A stretch of DNA of 64,000 bases from Chryseobacterium phosphatilyticum (lineage in GTDB: Bacteria > Bacteroidota > Bacteroidia > Flavobacteriales > Weeksellaceae), in the NCBI RefSeq assembly GCF_002899825.2, contig NZ_PPED02000003.1, forward strand, positions 202,163 through 266,162, read 5' to 3'. Positions 46,138 through 56,876 of the stretch are shown in pieces; the stretch's first letter is position 1, and each line of letters opens with the position of its first letter. Both the position numbers and the translations under genes were made by a program. The notes under the pieces were generated by a model. The model searched no databases and had not been told where the DNA came from. It was given only the letters and a program-made list of their open reading frames with translations.

Positions 46138-47889
46138 TTACTTAAAAATTCTGATAAAACTATCTTTTTCTAATGTTTCCAATGAGAAGTCAAAATCAGC
46201 ATCTGTTCTTTCATGTGTCACTGTAGCTCCCAATTCTTTGATCAGCCCGTTGAAAGACATACATTCATACCATTGCTGATAAAGAGCTTCGGTTGCCATG
46301 GCTGCTATCTTAGAGCTTCCTGAAACATGAGAATGACCGGCACCAAAATTCAACAGAACGAAGCATTGTTTTTCTCCTTTGGGTAAAAGCATTCCAAGAA
46401 TCGTTTGTCTTTGAACGGATTTACATTTCACTTCTGCAAAAAGATTATTAGGGTTCATCATATATTCCCTTGAAATATCATCACCTTTTCCTACAACAAT
46501 TTTATATTCGCACTCTGAAGTTCCGGAGTATACATTGTTCATGATTAATGTAGGGGTATTCAACCCTTGGTTAGCGTACAGATATTCTACAGCGCCATTA
46601 GGAGCGGAAGTCATATCTCCTGAATACATAAGATTTCCGTTCCCCTGGTTATAAGCTGCGTTCCATCCGGTTTTACCTATGATATTCAGCCCTGAAAGAT
46701 CAAGGTCGTTAGCTCCCCATGCATTTTCCCAATAGATACCTACAGCCAGCTTTTCACCCGAAAATCTTGTTCCTGTCGGAATATTTCCAACAAACATTTT
46801 TTCAGAAGACGGAAGCCCGAATTCCACATTTTCAGGGAAATAGAATTTCTTTCCGGAGAGATTAAATCTGGATTGTAAATAACTTAAAATAAAATCATAA
46901 TTCATCTCATTCACATCCGTATTTTTTCCTTTTTTAACCCATGATTTTCCATTTCTGATTCTATAGACGAAAGTATCCTGACCATACATCCTTTGATAAC
47001 ATGCTGATAATGCCTTAAATAAGGCAAACGGTGTAGCATGTTCCAGCCAATGCAGATCACTTTCTGTTAACAGTGTACTTGTCGCATCATTTAACGGGTT
47101 TGAAACCAGTGGCTGATGATAAATCTTTGATAGTTTTGAGATCTTATTGATGGTCTTTGTTGATCTGTTTTTATAGGCTAAAAATAAAGGTTTAAACCTG
47201 TTGAAAATTCCTGCAAGTTTTTCTAGTCCGAACGTTTCAAACAGGTCAGAAGGATCAAATTTGCTTAGTTTAATGTTTTCTATCAACTCTTTGTTTTTGA
47301 TCAAAAGACTGGTAGCAGTAGTTTTAAAAATAACATATCTCAGGAATTCTACAGGATTTTCGGGATAAATTTGAAAAAGATCAGCAATTTTCACAACCGC
47401 TTCTTTATTTCTAATGTTTTCCTTCCCCGTAAACTTATATTCAAGCTCTTCTGTCAGAATATAGAAGAGATCATCAATGGTTTCTTCCTTTAAAGCAATC
47501 CCTGATTGTAATAATGAAAGACTTTTCTCGGTCATTTCTTCCGGAGAATACGCTTTGATTACTTTAAAAGTAAGCTTCATTCCCGGTACATTCAATACTT
47601 CATCAGGGATGTATATTTCATCCTGAAAATGACTTCCATAGGTTGAAAAATAATGGTTAATCTGCTCTACTAACAATTCAACTCTTGTACTGTTCTTAAT
47701 TTTTTTCCAGGATTTATGGAAGGTTTTATTCAGGTCATTTCCCTTTAATTTTTCCTTTGCATAATAGTTGATGATTTCCTTTTTTGCCCAAAGCGCATCA
47801 GGTTCAATCACAAAACCGTCATCGGAAATGAAAGGCTTTTTATCAGATTTCTCAGCCAGTACGGCATTAAATAATTGAAGTGTTTTCAT
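46138..47889 (-). CDS. RtcB-associated protein, MXAN_6230-like with TerD-like C-terminus
   Basis: 583 residues, no signal or membrane segments. The N-terminal two thirds are helical, with FVYRIRNGKSWVKKG as a basic conserved segment like that reported for MXAN_6230/SCO0854 RNA-binding proteins. The C-terminal 200 residues include EKLAVGIYWENAWGANDLDL, reminiscent of the TerD beta-sandwich with its Ca-binding acidic loop. It lies 176 bp after an rtcB gene on the same strand, so a role in RNA repair is suggested. Family assignment is from memory and should be treated as moderate. Confidence 0.55.
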   Translation of the reverse strand: MKTLQLFNAVLAEKSDKKPFISDDGFVIEPDALWAKKEIINYYAKEKLKGNDLNKTFHKSWKKIKNSTRVELLVEQINHYFSTYGSHFQDEIYIPDEVLNVPGMKLTFKVIKAYSPEEMTEKSLSLLQSGIALKEETIDDLFYILTEELEYKFTGKENIRNKEAVVKIADLFQIYPENPVEFLRYVIFKTTATSLLIKNKELIENIKLSKFDPSDLFETFGLEKLAGIFNRFKPLFLAYKNRSTKTINKISKLSKIYHQPLVSNPLNDATSTLLTESDLHWLEHATPFALFKALSACYQRMYGQDTFVYRIRNGKSWVKKGKNTDVNEMNYDFILSYLQSRFNLSGKKFYFPENVEFGLPSSEKMFVGNIPTGTRFSGEKLAVGIYWENAWGANDLDLSGLNIIGKTGWNAAYNQGNGNLMYSGDMTSAPNGAVEYLYANQGLNTPTLIMNNVYSGTSECEYKIVVGKGDDISREYMMNPNNLFAEVKCKSVQRQTILGMLLPKGEKQCFVLLNFGAGHSHVSGSSKIAAMATEALYQQWYECMSFNGLIKELGATVTHERTDADFDFSLETLEKDSFIRIFK

Positions 47890-48065
47890 GATATAAAAAT
47901 TAAATAAGTGAGGAGTAATATTTTTTAATAGAAAATGGTATAGGAACTCCTTTTACCTATAATTTTTGAAAAAGCGGGGAGTAAAATCCAAATGTTTATA
48001 GGAACTCCCTTTGCCTTTTTGATACCAACAGGTTCTAAAACCTGTCGGTTGTTATGAATTAAAAT

Positions 48066-49517
<1,452 letters not shown>

Positions 49518-49612
49518 TTAATTATTTTTACAAAAATTTAAAAAAAAGTAGATGGCTGGGTTGGTAAATCTGTTTACCAGTCTAGCCTGCAAAAAATCAA
49601 AATCCTACAACT

Positions 49613-49948
49613 ATGGTACTATTAGAACAGTTAAAACATTTTCCTGAAACGATTCAATTCAATGATGTCATCGCTTTTATTGACGAATATTATAACTTTA
49701 TTCCAACTGCTTTTAAAAACGGGAATACAAGAAATGAAGCGGGACAGAATAACGGGTCATGTAAAATCTTCGGTTTTGCTGCATACGAAGGTATTTCAAA
49801 AGAAGAAACACTTTACCTTTTCGGAGATTTTTACAGAGAAGATGTTTTGAAAAACCCTAACGGAGCTGATCACCAGAATATCAGAAACTTTATGGAGTTC
49901 GGGTGGGAAGGTGTTATTTTTGAAGGGGATGCTGTAGTAAAGAAATAA
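49613..49948 (+). CDS. HopJ-type protein
   Basis: 111 residues. FPETIQFNDVIAFIDEYYNF, NEAGQNNGSCKIFGFA and LFGDFYREDVLKNPNG are the HopJ family motifs. The name comes from a Pseudomonas type III effector, but free-living Bacteroidota carry it with no type III system, so a housekeeping role is more likely. It lies 85 bp before the WYL gene. Confidence 0.85.
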   Translation: MVLLEQLKHFPETIQFNDVIAFIDEYYNFIPTAFKNGNTRNEAGQNNGSCKIFGFAAYEGISKEETLYLFGDFYREDVLKNPNGADHQNIRNFMEFGWEGVIFEGDAVVKK

Positions 49949-50032
49949 ATTTCTGATAATTAGGAAGCTTTTACTCAGCGTAATCAATCAATGTAAACCA
50001 AATTTATCTTTTCCTTTTTTAAACTAAACATT

Positions 50033-51052
50033 ATGTCATCCAATAAAAACGCACTGATCCGTTATAAGACACTGGACAAATGTCTCAAAAACAAATACAG
50101 GAAATATACCCTGGAAGATCTTATTGATGAATGCTCCGAGGCCTTGTTTGAATTTGAAGGGAAGGAATCCTATGTGAGTAAGCGGACGATTCAGCTTGAT
50201 CTGCAAAATATGCGGAGTGAAAAGTTTGGGTATGAAGCTCCTATTGAAGTATATGAAAGAAAGTATTATCGTTATAGTGACCCGGAATATAGTATTCATA
50301 ATATTTCTGTGAATGAAAGTGATCTGAAGGCGATGAATAATGCTGTTCAGATTTTAAAGCAATTCAAGGATTTTTCGATGTTCAAAGAAATGAATGGTGT
50401 GATTCAAAAATTAGAAGACTCTATTCACTCCACCAATCAGAAGTCGATTATTCATCTCGATAAAAATGAACAATTAAAGGGGTTAGAACATATTGATATT
50501 TTGTACGAAAGTATTGCCAACAAAAAGGTTTTAGAAATTCTGTATAAAAGCTTTACTGCAAGAGAATCCAATATCTATACAGTTCATCCGCAATTGTTAA
50601 AAGAATTCAACAATCGTTGGTTTCTGATCTGTCTCTATAAACAAAAAATGTACAATCTTGCTTTAGACAGAATGGAGCATATTGAGGTTGCGGAAAAACA
50701 CCAATATATTGATAAAAACCTGGATGGGGATGAATATTTTAAAGACATTGTGGGAGTGACTGTTTCCGAATCCATAATACCCAAAAAAGTTGTGTTCTGG
50801 GTAGACGGGCACAATGCACCTTATGTGAAAACAAAACCATTGCACAGAAGCCAGGAAATTGTGAGTGAGAATGAGGAAGGAACTCTTTTTAAAATCTGCG
50901 TACAGATCAATTATGAATTGGAGAGGTTGTTGTTAGGTTTTGGTGATTCTTTGGTTGTTCATAAACCCAGAAAATTAAGGTTGAGGATGGAGGAAAAGTT
51001 CAAAACAGGAAGCAAAAATTATGAAAACTTAGTGGTTCCTGATGAAAAATAA
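50033..51052 (+). CDS. WYL-domain transcriptional regulator
   Basis: 339 residues. The N-terminal winged helix (about 1-80) contains YVSKRTIQLDLQNMRSEKFG. The WYL core is at about 155-235, with VHPQLLKEFNNRWFLICLY as the WYL-like signature. A WCX-type C-terminal extension ends in a YELERLLLGFGDSL helix. WYL regulators often sense nucleic acids or nucleotides and control RNA-repair or defence genes. The adjacent, divergent rtcB with its palindrome is a likely target. Confidence 0.88.
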   Translation: MSSNKNALIRYKTLDKCLKNKYRKYTLEDLIDECSEALFEFEGKESYVSKRTIQLDLQNMRSEKFGYEAPIEVYERKYYRYSDPEYSIHNISVNESDLKAMNNAVQILKQFKDFSMFKEMNGVIQKLEDSIHSTNQKSIIHLDKNEQLKGLEHIDILYESIANKKVLEILYKSFTARESNIYTVHPQLLKEFNNRWFLICLYKQKMYNLALDRMEHIEVAEKHQYIDKNLDGDEYFKDIVGVTVSESIIPKKVVFWVDGHNAPYVKTKPLHRSQEIVSENEEGTLFKICVQINYELERLLLGFGDSLVVHKPRKLRLRMEEKFKTGSKNYENLVVPDEK

Positions 51053-51058
51053 TCATAA

Positions 51059-51095
51059 AAAAAGAGACTGTACATACAAATGACAGTCTCTTTTT
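51059..51095 (+). terminator. Terminator after the WYL gene
   Basis: Perfect stem AAAAAGAGACTGT / ACAGTCTCTTTTT with an 11-base loop, 6 bp after the stop. Confidence 0.88.
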
Positions 51096-51125
51096 AATAA
51101 AATTAAATTCTAACTACTTTTACGT

Positions 51126-51263
51126 TTATGCAGTAATCTGCTTGGGTTCTTTTTCTTTCTTTTCTTCTTTTTTATCTAGTTTCTCAGATATTTTTTTTAC
51201 AATATATTCTATTGCTATAGGGGCTAAAATTGCAATTAATGCTTTAAATATTCTTGATTTCAT
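51126..51263 (-). CDS. Small membrane-anchored peptide of unknown function
   Basis: 45 residues from ATG 51263. One hydrophobic helix (IFKALIAILAPIAIEYIV) is followed by a highly charged KKISEKLDKKEEKKEKEPKQ tail. It lies between the convergent WYL gene and the DUF1501 gene on the DUF1501 strand. The amphipathic single-helix layout resembles small toxins or membrane stress peptides, but no family is recognised. Confidence 0.5.
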   Translation of the reverse strand: MKSRIFKALIAILAPIAIEYIVKKISEKLDKKEEKKEKEPKQITA

Positions 51264-51330
51264 AGTGCTATTTTGTAGATGAATGATGCAATTACCAAGC
51301 CAAGATAGAAAAGGGTACATGAATTCTTAT

Positions 51331-52515
51331 TTACACAAAATCATAGATCCCGTTTTTCCAACCCAGGACCTTGGAGGAATCTGCTTTCAGCCAGTTTTTC
51401 AAAATGGTAGCATATACTTTTCTGAAATCTTCAGTATAAATAAGATCTCCCTCATTCAGATTTTGTAAATCGGGAAGTGCATTCAGAAGTCCTTTTCTTT
51501 TAAGATTTCCACTGATGAAAAACATTTGATTGGCAGTGCCATGGTCGGTTCCGTTACTGGCATTTTGAGCGACACGACGTCCGAATTCAGAAAATGTCAT
51601 CAACAGGATATTATTAAACAATCCATTGCCTTTCATATCTGTAACAAAAGATTTTACCGCCTCATTAATATCATTGAACAACTTACTTTGCCTGTCTGTT
51701 TGATTGACGTGGGTATCAAAGCTTCCAACGGATAAGTAATAAACCTGCGTATTGATATCAGATTTTATCAATGAAGCTACCGTTTTAAAATCTTTTCCCA
51801 GTTGAGAATTAGGATAGGTCTGTTCCGTTTTTTTAGCTTTGCTTTTATCAAAGATGTATCCGGCATTGTTGATGGTGGACCCCAAAGTCTGATAAAGATA
51901 AGATACTGTTTCATCATCGTGATGATGATCATACAGAGATTTGAAATACTTTTCCTGGCTGGTTTGATATAGCCTTTTCGGATCCTTAAAGGCAAATGCC
52001 TTATTGTTCTCTCCTTTTAAAGCGAGACTCAGCATATCGTCCACTTCCAGTGCCTGTGTAGGATGTTCGCAACGGTAGCATTCTTCATCCAGGAAACGTC
52101 CCAGCCAGCCTGAATCTAAAAATTCATCACTTCGACTTGCCGATTGCCAGATATCCATACTTCTGAAGTGAGATTTGTCCGGATTGGGATAACCTACATT
52201 GTTCATCACGGATAATTCGCCACTATCAAAAAGTTCTTTAAAGTAGGAAAGAGAAGGGTTTATGCCTGCTTCATCCGTGAGAGATAAAGAATTTTGAATG
52301 GCAAGCGTTTTTCGCTCTCTGAAGTAAATGTCGTTTTTTGCAGGAATGATTGTATTTAATCCATCATTACCTCCGGTAAACTGGAGTACTACCAGTATAT
52401 TCTGATTGGGAGCTAAAGCTTCGTCCAATGTCATTGCCTTTAAAAAATTAGGCATCATCAATGAAGCTGTAGCCAGTGAACTTATTTTTAGGAATTCTCT
52501 TCTTTTGATTAACAT
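51331..52515 (-). CDS. DUF1501 family protein with Tat-like signal
   Basis: 394 residues. MLIKRREFLKISSLATASLM is a Tat-type signal (Arg-Arg-x-Phe-Leu-Lys). VVLQFTGGNDGLNTIIPA and MTFSEFGRRVAQNASNGTDH are DUF1501 signatures, in an alkaline-phosphatase-like fold. The Asn-Gly-Thr-Asp-His group provides likely metal ligands. It follows the DUF1800 gene by 57 bp, the usual pair, predicted to act together outside the cytoplasm. Substrate unknown. Confidence 0.9.
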   Translation of the reverse strand: MLIKRREFLKISSLATASLMMPNFLKAMTLDEALAPNQNILVVLQFTGGNDGLNTIIPAKNDIYFRERKTLAIQNSLSLTDEAGINPSLSYFKELFDSGELSVMNNVGYPNPDKSHFRSMDIWQSASRSDEFLDSGWLGRFLDEECYRCEHPTQALEVDDMLSLALKGENNKAFAFKDPKRLYQTSQEKYFKSLYDHHHDDETVSYLYQTLGSTINNAGYIFDKSKAKKTEQTYPNSQLGKDFKTVASLIKSDINTQVYYLSVGSFDTHVNQTDRQSKLFNDINEAVKSFVTDMKGNGLFNNILLMTFSEFGRRVAQNASNGTDHGTANQMFFISGNLKRKGLLNALPDLQNLNEGDLIYTEDFRKVYATILKNWLKADSSKVLGWKNGIYDFV

Positions 52516-52572
52516 AACTTTTGAGTTTAGATGATGAATTGATGATGATTTGTGTATATCGCAACGAACCCT

Positions 52573-53952
52573 TTACATCAGCTGATATTCAGGAGTAGAC
52601 ATTAGGTTGATGACAGTCATTTTGATACTTTTGTCAGAAAAATTCTTTACGGTATTTATATCAAGACTTTTAGGGTTCTGAAGTAAATAATCCTCACAGT
52701 TCTTTTGAGCAAATATCATATCAACCCGATTCCAGTCTATGGTAATATTGGGGTTTTTAAAACTTTTATTTAAAGACGTTTCACGGGATTTCATTCCCAT
52801 GTCAATATCATCATCCTGCCGTGGGGTGTATTCCAGAGGCCGGAGTCCTGACCATATCTGAGGTACCTGTAATCTTAACATCAAAGTAGAGCTGTCTATC
52901 CATGATTTTCCGTTGGGCCAGCCGGAAACATTGGGTGGGTAAAGCAGCATCTGTCCTAATAATTTCTGATAAACGATAAGGTTTTCCGGATTTTGGATTT
53001 GCATCGGGAGAATTCGCATCATTCCAGCCATCAGTTCTACAGGGGACTTTATCCTGTTTCCTATATTCTTCTGATCATAGAACCACGAACTTGAAAATAT
53101 TTCTGTCAGCAGTTTTTTTATATCGTATCCGGAATTATAGAAATTTGTACTCAATTTATTAACAATATTATGATCAACATTTTCATTCACAAAAAACTTG
53201 TAGATTTTGGTTGTAATGAATTGAGAAGTCGCTTTTTGTTCTAAAATAATGTTCAAAACATCCCCACCATTGAAATTTCCTGTTTTGCCAAGAAAGATTT
53301 TTACTCCTTCATCATGCAGGTTTTTTCGTTCCTTAAAATTTCCTTCCTTATCATAGCTCCATCCTGTAAAGGCCCGTGCTCCTTCTCTCACATCTTTCTC
53401 CGTATAATTTCCCCGCCCCATGGTAAATAGTTCCATCACTTCACGGGCAAAGTTTTCATTAGGATGATCTTTTTTATTCTGTTGGTTGTTCAGAAAGTTT
53501 AGCATGGCGGGTGACTGGCTTACCTCAAACAATAAATCTTTAAAACTTCCCAAAGCATTTTTCCGGATGGTATTCAAAAGTTGTCTGTTAAACTTCGGGT
53601 TGATCACTCTGGAAGCAAAATGTCCATGCCAGAAAAAGGCCATCTTTTCTCTCATCTGTTCTTTACTGTTGACCATTTGATTCAGAAAATTCAGGTTCAG
53701 TTCGTTATTTTGTTCTCGGTTGATGCGTTGCATCTCTTTCTTCTTATCGGCAGGATTCGTATCATTCATAGGGTCCACAGTTGGATCTATATCAGGAGTG
53801 TCGTAGTTGATTTCGATAAAGTGATCTTCTTTAAATAATTCATTCATCAACGTTTTAATATTTTTATTTTTCAAATCGTCGACTTGATTGATTCCGACTC
53901 CGAAACCTGCACGCCAAAGGAGGTGTTTGTTTTTTAAAAGTGAATCTGCCAT
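52573..53952 (-). CDS. DUF1800 family protein
   Basis: 459 residues, mostly helical. HLLWRAGFGVG near the N-terminus, MAFFWHGHFASRV, ENFAREVMELFTMGRGNYTE, and YPPNVSGWPNGKSWID are family motifs. No clear signal peptide in this form, while its partner DUF1501 has a Tat signal; the two may be exported as a complex. The activity is unknown. Confidence 0.9.
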   Translation of the reverse strand: MADSLLKNKHLLWRAGFGVGINQVDDLKNKNIKTLMNELFKEDHFIEINYDTPDIDPTVDPMNDTNPADKKKEMQRINREQNNELNLNFLNQMVNSKEQMREKMAFFWHGHFASRVINPKFNRQLLNTIRKNALGSFKDLLFEVSQSPAMLNFLNNQQNKKDHPNENFAREVMELFTMGRGNYTEKDVREGARAFTGWSYDKEGNFKERKNLHDEGVKIFLGKTGNFNGGDVLNIILEQKATSQFITTKIYKFFVNENVDHNIVNKLSTNFYNSGYDIKKLLTEIFSSSWFYDQKNIGNRIKSPVELMAGMMRILPMQIQNPENLIVYQKLLGQMLLYPPNVSGWPNGKSWIDSSTLMLRLQVPQIWSGLRPLEYTPRQDDDIDMGMKSRETSLNKSFKNPNITIDWNRVDMIFAQKNCEDYLLQNPKSLDINTVKNFSDKSIKMTVINLMSTPEYQLM

Positions 53953-54370
53953 GATGAGAGCGTTTATTTTTTGATGTAATTGGAAGATAAAGGTTAAAAT
54001 ACTAACGAGTTAAGGATTGTTAATATTGCTGTACAGCGTGTGAGCTACCTGAGAGGGTGTCAAAATATTGCTTGTTTCAAAACTGAAGTTGTTATAATAA
54101 AGCTTTATCCGCGAGTAGATTAATACATGACTGGCTTTTATCGGATAGTAAAGACAGACCGGTCTTATATCTTATGTGGATTTTAAGCGTAATTCACTTT
54201 TTAAGATTTGTTTTTGATAATTTTTGTTAAACAAACATTTAAAAATAGTTAAAATTAACAGGTTGAAATTCATTGTTTTATGTGTTTTGTGGATGTTAAA
54301 TCCAGACAGGAGACGGTGCTTGGCATGATTTTTACATCATGTTGTTTAGTAAAATTTAAAAATTAGAGTT
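53953..54370. other. 418-bp intergenic region with a sigma54-like promoter at its right end
   Basis: No gene is seen. The left 230 bp hold no recognised element. A sigma54-like promoter lies at 54321-54336, and its neighbourhood contains the inverted repeat CATGAT / ATCATG (54324-54329 and 54336-54341). Confidence 0.55.
54321..54336 (+). promoter_or_regulatory. Candidate sigma54 promoter
   Basis: TGGCATG-ATTT-TTACA fits the -24/-12 consensus TGGCAcr-N4-TTGCA, with GG and the AC/GC dinucleotide exactly 10 bases apart; A replaces G at -12. The predicted start would fall near 54347, 24 bp before the ATG of the beta-barrel gene. Confidence 0.5.
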
Positions 54371-54934
54371 ATGAAAATGTTTAAACAAGCAATATTGCTG
54401 GCTGGAATTTTAACAGCAGGTTTGGCAAGCGCTCAAAGTTCACAAATGAACAATATGCTTAAAGTTGGCGCAAATGTTGGTTTAGCAGTTCCTTCAGATA
54501 ACCTTTCTGCTGCTGTAGGAGTAGATGTAGCTTACCAGAATCTGATTACTCCGGGATTCGGATTAGGTATTGCAACAGGATATTCTCATTATTTTGGAAA
54601 AGAAAATAACGGTTATAAAAATAATGATGTAGGAGTAGTTCCTGTAGCTGCTTTAATCAGAATTTATCCAAAACAAACCGGTTTCTATTTTGGAACAGAC
54701 TTAGGATATGGTTTTCTGGTAGGAGATAAGCAGGTGGCTTCCAATACGAGCGTAGAGAGAGCTAGCGGAGGATTCTATATTAAGCCGGAGATCGGATACC
54801 ACAACAGAGACTGGAATTTCTTCGTACAATACCAAAAGGTTTTTGTAGGAACTAAAGGAGATCTGCCAGGTCAGGACTATAATGTGGGGAACATCGGGAT
54901 AGGCTTCGGTTATAATATTCCATTAGGAAAGTAG
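54371..54934 (+). CDS. Outer-membrane beta-barrel protein
   Basis: 187 residues with a signal peptide ending GLASAQ. The mature protein alternates short strands such as VGANVGLAVPS, FGLGIATGYSHYFG, GFYIKPEIGYHN and GNIGIGFGYNIPLGK, giving an 8-strand OmpW/OmpX-like barrel ending in an aromatic-rich strand. Function unknown. A sigma54-like promoter precedes it and a terminator follows, so it is a single-gene unit. Confidence 0.8.
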   Translation: MKMFKQAILLAGILTAGLASAQSSQMNNMLKVGANVGLAVPSDNLSAAVGVDVAYQNLITPGFGLGIATGYSHYFGKENNGYKNNDVGVVPVAALIRIYPKQTGFYFGTDLGYGFLVGDKQVASNTSVERASGGFYIKPEIGYHNRDWNFFVQYQKVFVGTKGDLPGQDYNVGNIGIGFGYNIPLGK

Positions 54935-54962
54935 TTAGATTTAATATAAACAATTATTAACC

Positions 54963-54995
54963 AAACCTTTTCACTTTTGTGAGAAGGTTTTTTTT
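54963..54995 (+). terminator. Terminator after the beta-barrel gene
   Basis: Stem AAACCTTTTCAC / GTGAGAAGGTTT with a 4-base loop and a T run. The T run overlaps the -33 box of the next promoter. Confidence 0.85.
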
Positions 54996-55022
54996 GTCTC
55001 TAAAGGATAATTATTATATTTG
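54993..55022 (+). promoter_or_regulatory. glk promoter
   Basis: -33 TTTG at 54993-54996 and -7 TATATTTG at 55015-55022, spacer 18 bp. Transcription should start near 55029, which rules out a TTG start at 55020 and supports the ATG at 55038. Confidence 0.65.
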
Positions 55023-55037
55023 GTAAAATTTGAGGTT

Positions 55038-56087
55038 ATGATTCTGAATCCAAAATTTCCACTTTATTTACCAGGAGTAGAGAACAGTAATAATGATAAT
55101 GTTTCTATCATTGGAGCAAGTCTCCGTGAAGATATAACAATCTTAGGCTATTTTGTTTCCGGTGACGGAGGTCTTGAGATAAAAAAACAAAATACGTATG
55201 TAACCAAAGAATATGCTTCTTTTGCAGATATTTTAAAGAAGTTTATTCAGGATAATCAGCTGGAAAACGTAAAACGTCTGGGAATGGCTGTACCGGGACC
55301 TGTATTGGACGGGAAAAGTACACCTCCAAGATTAGGTTGGCATTTAGATATTGAAGTCTATAAAAGAGACTTCGGGTTTGAAAAAGCAGATATGCTGAAC
55401 GATCTTGAAGCTTCCGCGTATGGAATGGCCCTTCTAGGGGACGATGATCTGGATGCAATCTATACCAGCGGGCATCTTGAGAAAGGAAATGTTGCCATTC
55501 TTGCACCCGGTAACGGATTGGGAGAAGCCGGATATTTCTTTGACGGAAAGTACCTGAGACCATTTGCTACTGAAGGCGGTCATTCTGAGTTTTCACCAAG
55601 AACCAACGTGGAGGTTGAGTTTTACCAGTTCCTGAATAATATCTACGGTATTGTAAGCTGGGAAAATGTATTGTCTAAATCAGGGTTATTCAATATCTAC
55701 AGATTTTTAAGAGATGTAAAAAGACATCCGGAACCTGAATGGCTGGGAGAACGTCTTGCCAGCGGTAACTTTGTAGAAGAATTATATAAAGCTGCAGCTG
55801 AAGAAAATGTCCTGATCTGTAGAATTGCTTTAGATACTTTTCTTGAGTTTCTTGCGAGAGAAGCTAATAACCTAACTTTAAAGCTAAAAGCAACCGGAGG
55901 ATTATTGATCGCCGGAGATATTCCTCAAATGCTGAGAGAATATATGGATAAAGCTAAGTTCTATGAAAAGTTTAAGATCAGTGATAAAATGGAGGAAATG
56001 TTAAAGAACATTCCTATCTATCTGGTTAAACAAAATCATACAGCAATAAAAGGGATTGCTCTTTACACAGCTTATTATCAAAATTAA
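55038..56087 (+). CDS. glk: Glucokinase
   Basis: 349 residues from ATG 55038. An in-frame TTG at 55020 would lie inside the -7 box and is rejected. LGMAVPGPVLDGKS, FEKADMLNDLEASAYGMALL, ILAPGNGLGEAGY and ATEGGHSEFSPR are the Glk-family ATP and glucose sites. The C-terminal AIKGIALYTAYY helix is conserved. It phosphorylates glucose to glucose-6-phosphate in the cytoplasm. Single gene. Confidence 0.92.
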   Translation: MILNPKFPLYLPGVENSNNDNVSIIGASLREDITILGYFVSGDGGLEIKKQNTYVTKEYASFADILKKFIQDNQLENVKRLGMAVPGPVLDGKSTPPRLGWHLDIEVYKRDFGFEKADMLNDLEASAYGMALLGDDDLDAIYTSGHLEKGNVAILAPGNGLGEAGYFFDGKYLRPFATEGGHSEFSPRTNVEVEFYQFLNNIYGIVSWENVLSKSGLFNIYRFLRDVKRHPEPEWLGERLASGNFVEELYKAAAEENVLICRIALDTFLEFLAREANNLTLKLKATGGLLIAGDIPQMLREYMDKAKFYEKFKISDKMEEMLKNIPIYLVKQNHTAIKGIALYTAYYQN

Positions 56088-56091
56088 AATA

Positions 56092-56121
56092 GAAACTCCG
56101 AAGCCATTCGGAGTTTTTTTT
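56092..56121 (+). terminator. glk terminator
   Basis: Stem ACTCCGAA / TTCGGAGT with a 4-base loop and an eight-T tail, starting 5 bp after the stop. Confidence 0.9.
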
Positions 56122-56193
56122 GGAGATGATATTATTCATGAAAATAATGAATTTTCTTGATATACATCAATGACATCTATCAAATAAGATAGC

Positions 56194-56201
56194 TACCTTT
56201 G
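56194..56201 (+). promoter_or_regulatory. -7 box of the first YceI gene
   Basis: TACCTTTG, an exact TAnnTTTG match, 30 bp before the ATG. The -33 region is poor. Confidence 0.5.
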
Positions 56202-56231
56202 CCTTGTTAAATAAGTAAACAAATCTATTCA

Positions 56232-56798
56232 ATGAAAAAAATATTTTTACTGGCAGTTTTAGCTGGTGGTTTAGCTTTCGGGCAGTCAAAAAAAGTAGTA
56301 GCCTCTGATATTCACTGGTGGGGATACAAAGTTGCAAAATCTGAGGCAAGTTCTCATGATGGAACTATTAAAGTAAAATCAGGAGATATGGTGATGAAAG
56401 GAAACCAGCTTGTAGGAGGAAGCTTTGTGTTGGATATGACATCTATCAATGCAACTGACCTTACAGGAGAATATCAGCAAAAATTAAACGGACACCTTAA
56501 GAATGGTGACTTCTTTGAAGTTGAAAAACACCCGACAGCCACTTTCAAAATTACCAGTGTAAAGAAAAATGATGATAAAATCTACAATTCTTTAGTAACA
56601 GGAACACTTACAGTAAAAGGAAAAACAAATCCGGTTACTTTCCCTGCGAAAATTGCTTACAGCAAAGGAGTAGTAAGTTTAGTATCCAACAAATTCTCTT
56701 TCGACAGACAGAAATTTGATGTAGCTTACAAGTCTACAATGCAGGATGTTTTTGTGAAAGATGATATTGATATGGTAGTAAAGGTAACTGCTCAATAA
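56232..56798 (+). CDS. YceI-family periplasmic protein, copy 1
   Basis: 188 residues with signal peptide MKKIFLLAVLAGGLAFGQ. The lipocalin-like YceI barrel shows HWWGYKVAKSEASSHDGTIK, LNGHLKNGDFFEVEKHPTAT and SFDRQKFDVAYKS. The family binds isoprenoid or amide ligands in a hydrophobic barrel. A paralogue follows after 78 bp but has its own upstream terminator, so the two are probably separate units. Confidence 0.9.
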   Translation: MKKIFLLAVLAGGLAFGQSKKVVASDIHWWGYKVAKSEASSHDGTIKVKSGDMVMKGNQLVGGSFVLDMTSINATDLTGEYQQKLNGHLKNGDFFEVEKHPTATFKITSVKKNDDKIYNSLVTGTLTVKGKTNPVTFPAKIAYSKGVVSLVSNKFSFDRQKFDVAYKSTMQDVFVKDDIDMVVKVTAQ

Positions 56799-56819
56799 AT
56801 TAATCAAAAAAATATTGTT

Positions 56820-56848
56820 AAAAGTGTAGAAGTTCTACACTTTTTTTT
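56820..56848 (+). terminator. Terminator between the two YceI genes
   Basis: Stem AAGTGTAG / CTACACTT with a 5-base loop and a T tail. Confidence 0.85.
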
Positions 56849-56876
56849 ATTTTTGTTGAATTGTAAATAAAAAAGA

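Noticed and set aside
49613..49948. Type III secreted effector (HopJ)
   Set aside because: The family name is historical; no type III secretion genes are present and the family is widespread in free-living bacteria.
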